Part shown: piece after piece, positions 1 through 5,786 of the stretch
Layout of the letters: each line of letters begins with the position of its first letter
Position numbering within the stretch: the first letter of the stretch is position 1
DNA from: Brevibacillus sp.
GTDB taxonomy: Bacteria > Bacillota > Bacilli > Brevibacillales > Brevibacillaceae
Assembly (NCBI GenBank): GCA_029240815.1
Contig: JARDZO010000098.1
Coordinates: forward strand, 1 to 17,575
DNA length: 17,575 nt
Direction of reading: 5' to 3'
Translations under genes and position numbers: made by a program
Notes under the pieces: generated by a model
What the model was told of the DNA's origin: nothing
Databases searched by the model: none
Seen by the model: only the letters and a program-made list of their open reading frames with translations

Positions 1-1112
1 ACCCCTGCCAGACATCCACCGATGTAAGTGGCGATAAAAGAAGCGTTTGGCAGTTCAATGAGTTTGGCCAGATCGACCCATCCAAAATAAAGGACGCTGA
101 GCACCACAGCAAAGCAAAGCGCCAAAAAGAGAAGACCTCCGACTGGTGTTCCGTATTTGGCGTGCAAGACTCCAAACCAGCGTGGCGCGACGTTCTCCTG
201 AGCCAGGGAGTAGGCGATACGGGATGCGGCGCCGACGTATGCATTGGCAGCAGCGATACAAATAAACAGGGCGGTCACAGCGACAATCCAGCCGCCTACC
301 GGGCCGAGCGATAGCTGAATCATGACACTCAGGGAAGCGGCTGATATTCCGCTGCCGTAGCTATGCGTAGCCACCGTCATGAACGCTACGGAGAAGTAGA
401 GGAGAGCGACGATCCCTGCACTCCACATGACTCCGCGAATGGCGTTTTTAGCAGGGTCTACAAACTCTTCGGACAAATGCGTGACGGCTTCCCAACCGAT
501 AAAGCACCAAAATAACAATCCGGCTGCTTGAATGACGCTGAGCCAGCCGCTTGGGACGAAAGGAACAAAGTTTGCGGTAGAGGCATGCGGCAAGGCCGCG
601 ACAACTGCCAGAATCAATATCGTGATAATTAAGGAAACGACAATCGTTTGCACACGCGCAGCTACCTGCATACCCAATACGTTCATGGACAAGACGGCGA
701 TGAGGATGAGGGCAGCGGTCGCGTACGTCTGTGTTTCGCCCCAATTCATCAGGACAGCGAGGTAATTCGCCCCGGTTACGCTCAAGATCGGAGCACCCAT
801 TGGCACGGATAATAGGAAAAACCAGCCAACCATGTTGCCGAATCGATCGCCGTAAGCAGTTCGAACAAATGTCGATACACCTCCCGCGCTGGGATAGCGT
901 GCGGATAGGAGTCCCATAGTAATGGCCATCGGAATGACGAGAATCGACATCAGTAGCCAGGCAAGAATGGAAGCGGGTCCGGCCTTTTCAGCGGCCAAAC
1001 CGGGAATGAGCAGAACTCCCGAGCCGATCACAGCACCTACATATAAGGCGACAATTTGCGGTAATCCCAAGGTTTTGTGAAGACCGGGCGACTGTGCAGT
1101 TAGTTTCCCCAT
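1..1112 (-). CDS. APC-family amino-acid permease, YjeH-like (3' part missing)
   Basis: Reading the minus strand gives about 370 open codons from ATG at 1112 to the window edge, with no stop, so the C-terminus lies outside. The protein is very hydrophobic with roughly ten membrane segments. The first segment carries GAVIGSGVLLIPG, the unwound glycine-rich helix that binds the substrate amino group in the amino acid-polyamine-organocation family. Later stretches PSAGGVSTFV and FWCFIGWEAVTHLSEEF resemble E. coli YjeH, an exporter of methionine and branched-chain amino acids. A GAGAGGGA Shine-Dalgarno lies about 8 bases upstream. It is divergent from a LysR-type gene, which probably controls it, and close to ahcY, which would fit methionine/homocysteine traffic. 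Family is certain; substrate and direction of transport are inference. Confidence 0.85.
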   Translation of the reverse strand, partial: MGKLTAQSPGLHKTLGLPQIVALYVGAVIGSGVLLIPGLAAEKAGPASILAWLLMSILVIPMAITMGLLSARYPSAGGVSTFVRTAYGDRFGNMVGWFFLLSVPMGAPILSVTGANYLAVLMNWGETQTYATAALILIAVLSMNVLGMQVAARVQTIVVSLIITILILAVVAALPHASTANFVPFVPSGWLSVIQAAGLLFWCFIGWEAVTHLSEEFVDPAKNAIRGVMWSAGIVALLYFSVAFMTVATHSYGSGISAASLSVMIQLSLGPVGGWIVAVTALFICIAAANAYVGAASRIAYSLAQENVAPRWFGVLHAKYGTPVGGLLFLALCFAVVLSVLYFGWVDLAKLIELPNASFIATYIGGCLAG

Positions 1113-1156
1113 GAAAAAATCCCTCTCTTTATTCGTTCAAATGATTTTGTAGAGGT

Positions 1157-1167
1157 AGTGTAGCATA
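1157..1167 (-). promoter_or_regulatory. Candidate extended -10 promoter of the permease gene
   Basis: On the minus strand the sequence reads TATGC-TACACT, an extended -10 element (TG one base before a TATAAT-like hexamer), about 45 bases before the permease ATG. No good -35 hexamer is seen, as expected for an extended -10 or an activator-dependent promoter. The palindrome at 1185-1202 lies where a LysR-type activator would bind. Confidence 0.4.
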
Positions 1168-1194
1168 GACTTTACTATCGGAGATATCTATAAT
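1166..1194 (+). promoter_or_regulatory. Candidate SigA promoter of the lysR-type gene
   Basis: TAGACT (1166-1171, 4 of 6 matches to TTGACA) is followed after exactly 17 bases by a perfect TATAAT (1189-1194). The start codon is about 47 bases downstream. It overlaps the divergent permease promoter, so RNA polymerases at the two would compete. Confidence 0.6.
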
Positions 1195-1202
1195 ATTAGA
1201 TA
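1185..1202. promoter_or_regulatory. Interrupted palindrome, probable LysR-type operator
   Basis: TATCTA-TAATAT-TAGATA has two perfect 6-base arms around a 6-base centre. It covers the -10 box of the lysR promoter and lies upstream of the permease promoter on the other strand. This is the usual layout for a LysR-type protein that represses itself and activates the divergent gene. It does not fit the strict T-N11-A half-site rule. Confidence 0.5.
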
Positions 1203-1240
1203 AAGAAAATCGGATTTTTCGATGAGAAGGGGCGGAGAGG

Positions 1241-2170
1241 ATGGATACTCGTTATCTTCAAACATTTCGAGAAGTAGCCAAGTGTCAAAGCTTTACGCGT
1301 GCGGCAGAAGTGTTAGGCTATGCGCAATCCAGTGTGACGACGCAAATTCAAAATCTGGAGACGGAATTTGGCGTCTCTCTTTTTGAGAGATGGGGAAGAA
1401 AAATCAGGCTGACACATGCTGGGGAAGCGCTCCTCGGATATAGCGACCAAGTCTTGGCTATTCTGGATGAGGCCAAGGGAAATCTGTCCGAACAGGCACA
1501 AATGGCGGGTACGCTCAGCATTGGAACGGTAGAATCTTTGGCGGCTTTTTATTTGCCGCCCTATTTGCAAAAGTTTCGCAAAGAACAGCCACGCATGCGA
1601 ATGCAGCTTCACCCTGGCATTTGTCATGATCTGCGTCAGGGAGTAAAGGAGGGCAAGTACGACTTTGCGTTTGTGCTCGACTGGATGCAAGACCATCCTG
1701 AGCTCACAAACATGAATCTTGGGGAAGAAAAGCTGGTGGTTGTCGCCGCTCCCGATCATCCTTTGACGAAAAAGGAGCGGGTCGAGGCAAAAGATTTTTC
1801 TGGCGAGAGTTGGATTTTCACCGAAGCTGGCTGCAGCTACCGATCAATCATGGAGGCTGTTTTACGCGATGCGGAGGCGACGATCGACATGACGTTAGAG
1901 TTTGGCAGCCTAGAAGCGATCAAACAATGTGTCGCCTATGGTCTTGGTATCGCTCTGGTCCCATTCATCGCTGTGGCCGAAGAAGCAAAGAACGGAACGC
2001 TGGCTATTTTGCCTTTTTCTCATCCCGAAGTACGCGTCTATCGCCAGCTGATCTATCATAAAAAGAAGTGGATGTCGCAAGCACTGCTTTCCTTCTTGGA
2101 ATTATTGACGATCGAAAATCGAAATGATAAAAATGGATTTCCGACTAAAAATGCAGAGAATATGGGTTGA
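1241..2170 (+). CDS. LysR-family transcriptional regulator
   Basis: A 309-residue protein of normal LysR-family length. Residues 1-60 form the winged helix-turn-helix, with the family signature SFTRAAEVLGYAQSSVTTQIQNLE followed by FGVSLFERWGRKIRLTHAG. A linker helix follows to about residue 88. The rest is a periplasmic-binding-protein-like effector domain with ILSIGTVESLAAFYLPP-type and YGLGIALVPF stretches typical of the fold. The ATG at 1241 follows a purine-rich AAGGGGCGGAGAGG site. It is divergent from the permease with a 128-base gap holding promoters and a palindrome, so it most likely regulates that gene and itself. The effector cannot be read from the sequence; an amino acid or methionine-cycle intermediate would suit the neighbours. 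No terminator is seen before ahcY. Confidence 0.92.
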   Translation: MDTRYLQTFREVAKCQSFTRAAEVLGYAQSSVTTQIQNLETEFGVSLFERWGRKIRLTHAGEALLGYSDQVLAILDEAKGNLSEQAQMAGTLSIGTVESLAAFYLPPYLQKFRKEQPRMRMQLHPGICHDLRQGVKEGKYDFAFVLDWMQDHPELTNMNLGEEKLVVVAAPDHPLTKKERVEAKDFSGESWIFTEAGCSYRSIMEAVLRDAEATIDMTLEFGSLEAIKQCVAYGLGIALVPFIAVAEEAKNGTLAILPFSHPEVRVYRQLIYHKKKWMSQALLSFLELLTIENRNDKNGFPTKNAENMG

Positions 2171-2201
2171 ATAGGAAAAACAGATGTTGGCTGTACTTGC
2201 G

Positions 2202-2212
2202 TATGATATGAT
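2202..2212 (+). promoter_or_regulatory. Candidate extended -10 promoter of ahcY
   Basis: TATGATATGAT contains TG-A-TATGAT, an extended -10 element 5 of 6 matched to TATAAT, about 40 bases before the ahcY start. No convincing -35 hexamer is visible at 16-18 bases upstream. Confidence 0.4.
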
Positions 2213-2254
2213 GAAAGCTAAGGTTTCCTAAAGATGAAGGAGGTCCATCCGTAC

Positions 2255-3514
2255 ATGAACATGGTTTCTGAAAGCATCGTAAAAGACATGGCGTTGGCTC
2301 ACAACGGCCATCTGAAAATTGACTGGGTAAAAGAGCATATGCCCGTTCTGAATCGCATTCGTGAGCGCTTTGAAAAAGAGCAGCCGTTTGCAGGTCTGAA
2401 AGTGGCAATCTCCCTGCACCTGGAAGCAAAAACAGCTTATCTGGCGAAAGTCGTGCAAGCGGGCGGCGCTGAAGTAACCATTACAGGTTCCAATCCACTG
2501 TCTACGCAAGATGATGTTTGCGCAGCACTCGTGGAAGATGGTATCCGCGTATTTGCCAAGTACAATCCGGATCCAGCAGAGTACAAGGAACACATGATTA
2601 AAACATTAGAAACGCGTCCTGACCTGATCATTGACGACGGTGGCGACCTGGTAACGATCCTCCACAGCGAGCGTCGCGACCTGCTCTCCCAAGTGCGCGG
2701 TGGTGCGGAAGAAACCACGACAGGTATTCTTCGCTTGAAAGCTCTGGAAAAAGAAGGCAAGCTGGAATTCCCGATGGTTGCTGTAAACGATGCGTTTTGC
2801 AAATACTTGTTCGACAACCGTTACGGTACTGGCCAATCTGTTTGGGATGGCATCAATCGCACAACAAACCTGGTAGTAGCAGGGAAAACCGTTGTCGTTG
2901 TTGGATACGGCTGGTGCGGTAAAGGTGTGGCTATGCGTGCCAAAGGTCTGGGCGCGAAAGTAATCGTAACGGAGATCGATGCGATCAAAGCGGTAGAAGC
3001 GTACATGGATGGATTTGAAGTAATGCCAATGAGCGAAGCGGCGAAGCGTGGCGACTACTTTGTAACTGTTACCGGAAACCGTGACGTCATTCGCAAAGAA
3101 CACTTCGAAGTGATGAAAGATGGCGCGATCCTCTCCAACGCAGGTCACTTTGATGTCGAAGTGAACAAAGTGGAGCTGGAAGCATTGTCGACATCCCGCC
3201 GCATCGTGCGCAAGGACATCGAAGAATTTGTCATGGCAGATGGTCGAAAAGTATATCTCCTGGCAGAAGGACGTCTGGTCAACCTAGCTGCTGGTGACGG
3301 TCATCCGGCAGAAATCATGGATATGACATTCGCGCTGCAAGCTGTTTCTCTGGCTTACGTGAATGAACAATACAAAGCAATCGGGAAGCAAGTTCTGAAT
3401 GTGCCATACGAGCTGGATGCGATGGTGGCGCAATACAAACTGGAAGCGCTGGGACTCGGTATCGACAAATTGACCGACGAACAAAAAGCTTATTTGGACA
3501 GCTGGGTCGAATAG
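2255..3514 (+). CDS. ahcY: Adenosylhomocysteinase homologue, short archaeal/Thermotoga type
   Basis: This cytoplasmic NAD-dependent enzyme family splits S-adenosylhomocysteine into homocysteine and adenosine, recycling the by-product of methyl transfer. The 419-residue protein shows DDGGD (127-131), EETTTG (152-157), K183 and D187 in the FDN region, the GYGWCGKG NAD site (217-224), TEID (239-242), H298 in GHFD and H350 in GDGH. Start: an ATG at 2234 is also in frame, but a perfect AAGGAGGT lies inside its first codons (2237-2244), 10-11 bases before ATG 2255, so 2255 is chosen. Oddities: compared with human AHCY it has Glu57 and Lys59 where Thr57 and Glu59 sit in the nucleoside pocket, it lacks the insertion of longer forms, and it ends at LDSWVE without the C-terminal Lys/Tyr tail that reaches the neighbour subunit's NAD. 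It could therefore prefer S-inosylhomocysteine. The gene has its own promoter and terminator. Confidence 0.9.
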   Translation: MNMVSESIVKDMALAHNGHLKIDWVKEHMPVLNRIRERFEKEQPFAGLKVAISLHLEAKTAYLAKVVQAGGAEVTITGSNPLSTQDDVCAALVEDGIRVFAKYNPDPAEYKEHMIKTLETRPDLIIDDGGDLVTILHSERRDLLSQVRGGAEETTTGILRLKALEKEGKLEFPMVAVNDAFCKYLFDNRYGTGQSVWDGINRTTNLVVAGKTVVVVGYGWCGKGVAMRAKGLGAKVIVTEIDAIKAVEAYMDGFEVMPMSEAAKRGDYFVTVTGNRDVIRKEHFEVMKDGAILSNAGHFDVEVNKVELEALSTSRRIVRKDIEEFVMADGRKVYLLAEGRLVNLAAGDGHPAEIMDMTFALQAVSLAYVNEQYKAIGKQVLNVPYELDAMVAQYKLEALGLGIDKLTDEQKAYLDSWVE

Positions 3515-3552
3515 ACCGCGAAAACCGTCCTTTCCCGGCAAAAAAATAAACG

Positions 3553-3588
3553 AAAAAATCCTGCATACAAATGCAGGATTTTTTTTTA
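3553..3588 (+). terminator. Rho-independent terminator of ahcY
   Basis: Arms AAAAAATCCTGCAT and ATGCAGGATTTTTT (3553-3566 / 3571-3584) pair perfectly around the loop ACAA and end in a long T run. It lies 40 bases after the ahcY stop and separates it from the dcw cluster. Confidence 0.93.
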
Positions 3589-3592
3589 TAAT
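3564..3592 (+). promoter_or_regulatory. Candidate promoter of mraZ and the dcw cluster
   Basis: A perfect TATAAT (3587-3592) starts in the last T of the ahcY terminator. A weak -35 (CATACA, 3564-3569, 3 of 6) would lie 17 bases upstream, in the terminator stem-loop. Transcription would begin near 3599, directly before the MraZ repeats. Confidence 0.5.
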
Positions 3593-3606
3593 AACAAGTA
3601 GGCATC

Positions 3607-3657
3607 AAAGTGGGGAAAAGTGGGGGAAAGTGGAGCCACTCGGTAGGAAAGTGGGGG
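3607..3657 (+). promoter_or_regulatory. MraZ-binding repeats (four GTGGGG-type boxes)
   Basis: AAAG followed by TGGGGA (3611), TGGGGG (3621), TGGAGC (3631) and TGGGGG (3652). The first three are phased at exactly 10 bases, one helical turn, and the fourth follows after 21. MraZ proteins are known to bind clusters of TGGGN repeats before their own gene. The last box also supplies the GGGGGA ribosome-binding site of mraZ, so bound MraZ would cover the start of the transcript. Confidence 0.8.
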
Positions 3658-3665
3658 ACTAGGGC

Positions 3666-4097
3666 GTGTTCATGGGGGAATACCAGCATAGCATCGACGA
3701 AAAAGGACGCCTTACGATTCCAGCCAAGTTCCGCGAAGGGCTAGGTACTACCTTTGTGATTACCCGCGGTTTGGACCAATGTTTGTTTGCCTACCCTATG
3801 GAAGAATGGAAGCAGCTAGAGGAACGACTCAAAACACTTCCCTTTACAAAAGCAGATGCGCGTGCTTTTACACGATTCTTCTTTTCCGGTGCGACCGAAT
3901 GTGAGTGGGACAAGCAGGGAAGGGTAAACATACCACAGAACTTGCGTGATCATGCTGGCATGCAAAAGGAATGCGTCGTCATCGGGGTGTCTAATCGCGT
4001 AGAGGTATGGAGCAAGGAGCGCTGGGAGGATTACTTTGCCCAGTCAGAAGGCTCTTTCGGTGATATTGCCGAGAAGCTGGTCGATTTTCAATTGTAG
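3666..4097 (+). CDS. mraZ: Transcriptional regulator MraZ
   Basis: MraZ is an AbrB-like DNA-binding protein that forms rings and regulates the dcw cluster from repeats upstream of its own gene. The 143-residue protein has the family's two tandem halves, each with a DxxGR motif: D11-E-K-G-R15 and D82-K-Q-G-R86. [10 protein letters not shown] and [16 protein letters not shown] are almost those of B. subtilis MraZ. GTG at 3666 is chosen because it gives the family N-terminus [11 protein letters not shown] and has GGGGGA 7 bases upstream; ATG at 3672 is a possible alternative. It is the first gene of the cluster, and the 26 bases to rsmH indicate co-transcription. Binding sites (3607-3657) next to the promoter suggest autorepression. 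Confidence 0.97.
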   Translation: MFMGEYQHSIDEKGRLTIPAKFREGLGTTFVITRGLDQCLFAYPMEEWKQLEERLKTLPFTKADARAFTRFFFSGATECEWDKQGRVNIPQNLRDHAGMQKECVVIGVSNRVEVWSKERWEDYFAQSEGSFGDIAEKLVDFQL

Positions 4098-4123
4098 CAG
4101 CTAGAAGAACGGGAGTGACGATC

Positions 4124-5059
4124 TTGTCGTTTCATCATGTAACCGTATTACGGGACGAAGCTGTCGCCGGACTGAACATTCGGCCAGGCGGTATATACGT
4201 GGATTGTACGTTGGGTGGAGCGGGACACAGCAGCCTGATTGCTTCCCAACTGACGGAAGGCGGACGACTGATTGCCATCGATCAGGACGATTGGGCACTC
4301 GACAATGCCCGCGAGCGCTTGTCTTCTGTAATGGATCGAGTCACGCTGGTGAAAAGCAATTTTCGCCATATCAAGGATATAGTGAGCGACTTGGGATTGG
4401 ATGGAGTCGACGGAGTCCTGTTTGATTTGGGTGTCTCTTCGCCGCAATTGGATGAGGGAGAACGTGGATTCAGCTATAATGCTGATGCACCGCTGGACAT
4501 GCGAATGGACCAGCAGGCTGAGCTATCCGCTTACGATATTATCAACGAGTGGGACGAAGAAGAGATCGCCAAGATCATCTGGGAATACGGGGAAGAGAAA
4601 TTTTCCCGGCGAATTGCCCGGCAAATCGTTCAATACCGTGCCAAACAGCCCGTCCAAACCACAGGCGAGCTGGTGGAGTTGATTAAGGAAGGGATTCCCG
4701 CAGCCGCACGACGCACGGGCCCTCATCCTGCAAAGCGTACTTTTCAGGCGATCAGGATTGCAGTGAATGATGAGCTGAGTGCTTTCAGGGAAGCTGTTGC
4801 TGATGCCATCAGTGTCCTTCGTCCGGAGGGCAGAGTCAGTGTCATCACCTTCCATTCATTAGAGGATCGTATTTGCAAGCAAGTTTATCAGGAGTTCGCG
4901 AAAGGATGCACATGTCCGCCTTCGTTTCCGATCTGCGCGTGTGGGAATGAGGCAACGGTAAAAATTATTACCCGCAAGCCGATATTACCCTCAGCAGAAG
5001 AACTAGAAGCCAACCCGCGTGCGCGCTCCGCGAAACTCCGTGTAGCGGAAAAGCGATAA
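4124..5059 (+). CDS. rsmH: 16S rRNA (cytosine1402-N4)-methyltransferase RsmH (MraW)
   Basis: RsmH transfers a methyl group from S-adenosylmethionine to N4 of C1402 in the decoding centre of 16S rRNA. From TTG 4124 the product has 311 residues. The methyl-donor site is [12 protein letters not shown] (25-36). [20 protein letters not shown] (99-118), [19 protein letters not shown] (207-218) and [10 protein letters not shown] (240-249) are family signatures, and a Cys pair region (C262, C264, C271, C273) precedes the C-terminal RKPILPS block. TTG 4124 is preferred over in-frame GTG 4115: it gives the family start M-F-H-x-TVL and has GGGAGTGA about 8 bases upstream. Its SAH by-product is the kind of substrate recycled by the nearby ahcY product, though co-location does not prove a link. 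Confidence 0.96.
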   Translation: MSFHHVTVLRDEAVAGLNIRPGGIYVDCTLGGAGHSSLIASQLTEGGRLIAIDQDDWALDNARERLSSVMDRVTLVKSNFRHIKDIVSDLGLDGVDGVLFDLGVSSPQLDEGERGFSYNADAPLDMRMDQQAELSAYDIINEWDEEEIAKIIWEYGEEKFSRRIARQIVQYRAKQPVQTTGELVELIKEGIPAAARRTGPHPAKRTFQAIRIAVNDELSAFREAVADAISVLRPEGRVSVITFHSLEDRICKQVYQEFAKGCTCPPSFPICACGNEATVKIITRKPILPSAEELEANPRARSAKLRVAEKR

Positions 5060-5095
5060 GCGGCAAACAGCGTCGGGAAAAGGAGAGAACGAGCG

Positions 5096-5518
5096 ATGAG
5101 CTATTACTACCGCGGTAATCTTGCTGTGGAGTTGGAAAAGAAGTCGCGAACCGTAACGAAAACAAAACGTACCATCCGGATTAAACCGACGATACCGACG
5201 GGAGAGAAGCTGCTGTATTTACTCTTTATCTCCTTGACGGTGATTGGTCTGGGTCTTGTGGGGGTGCGTTACTCACAAATATCTCAATACAACTACGACA
5301 TACAGAGCACGAAAAAAGAGAACCGACTACTGGCGGAAAAAAACGCAGCCGTGAAGTTGCAAATTGAACAAATGAGCAACCGCGATCGCATTCAGAGTGA
5401 AGCGGAGCGACAAGGCATGGTATTTAATCCCGAAGCGGTGCATGTGCTCGGTCAGTCCAAGTCCGGGGGACAGGTTAAAGCGAGCTCCCTTCCTCCTACA
5501 CAATCAAAGCAACCATAA
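5096..5518 (+). CDS. ftsL: Cell division protein FtsL
   Basis: FtsL is a small bitopic divisome protein that works with DivIC/FtsB and DivIB to control the septal PBP2B-FtsW synthase. The 140-residue product has a basic cytoplasmic N-terminus (KTKRTIRIK), one membrane helix at about 38-58, then an extracellular leucine-zipper-like coiled coil (about 62-100, ENRLLAEKNAAVKLQIEQM). RIQSEAERQGMVFNPEAVHVL matches the FtsL C-terminal region. ATG 5096 has AAAAGGAGAG upstream. Sequence conservation in this family is poor, so topology and position between rsmH and pbpB carry much of the call. A terminator follows directly. Confidence 0.92.
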   Translation: MSYYYRGNLAVELEKKSRTVTKTKRTIRIKPTIPTGEKLLYLLFISLTVIGLGLVGVRYSQISQYNYDIQSTKKENRLLAEKNAAVKLQIEQMSNRDRIQSEAERQGMVFNPEAVHVLGQSKSGGQVKASSLPPTQSKQP

Positions 5519-5523
5519 CCATC

Positions 5524-5556
5524 ATGTTACTAGCGTCAATCGCAGTAACATTTTTT
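5524..5556 (+). terminator. Probable intrinsic terminator after ftsL
   Basis: ATGTTACT (5524-5531) pairs with AGTAACAT (5544-5551), continued by GCG/CGC (5533-5535 / 5541-5543) after one bulged A, with a 5-base TCAAT loop and a run of six T (5551-5556). It starts 6 bases after the ftsL stop. It would end or reduce the mraZ-rsmH-ftsL message inside the dcw cluster. Confidence 0.75.
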
Positions 5557-5786
5557 CTTAACGTGTAAGAATTTATAAGCGCAACGCTTATGAATTCTGG
5601 AGCGCATGAAAACTTTCCGCTAAAACGCGGTCGCTCATCCTTGAATAGGCCTCGGAAGAGGTTTTCTTACGGCAAGGTCGTTCATCCATAGTGGTTCATC
5701 GGGAGAGCTCCTTTTTCCGATGATAGGTAGAGAAGTGGAGTCGCTGATCATTGGCGACGATCATAGTCGTGATGGAGTGAGGTAAA
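5557..5786 (+). other. Structured leader or small RNA between ftsL and pbpB
   Basis: No gene is visible in these 230 bases. They hold a 14-bp hairpin (5568-5581 / 5585-5598, loop CAA, one G-U pair), GAGCG/CGCTC (5600-5604 / 5632-5636) enclosing CCGC/GCGG (5617-5620 / 5627-5630), CCTC-GGAA-GAGG with a GNRA tetraloop (5650-5661), and TCATCGG/CCGATGA (5696-5702 / 5717-5723). GTAAGAA (5565-5571) can pair with TTCTTAC (5664-5670), which would close the first three hairpins into a multibranched junction, competing with the base of the first hairpin. A near-repeat GGTCG[CT]TCATCC occurs at 5629 and 5676. I do not recognise it as a known riboswitch; it lacks the T-box conserved sequence. Confidence 0.45.

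Noticed and set aside
2234..2254. ATG 2234 as start of ahcY.
   Set aside because: The perfect AAGGAGGT lies inside these codons and serves the ATG at 2255; nothing like a ribosome-binding site precedes 2234.
5629..5687. Near-identical 12-mers GGTCGCTCATCC and GGTCGTTCATCC as a repeat family.
   Set aside because: Only two copies with one mismatch, not evenly spaced with a third; too little for a repeat element. They are mentioned as part of the leader.
5519..5786. A mobile-element remnant (MITE) in the ftsL-pbpB gap.
   Set aside because: The ends CCATCATG and CGTGATGG are only weakly inverted (7 of 8) and no target duplication is seen.
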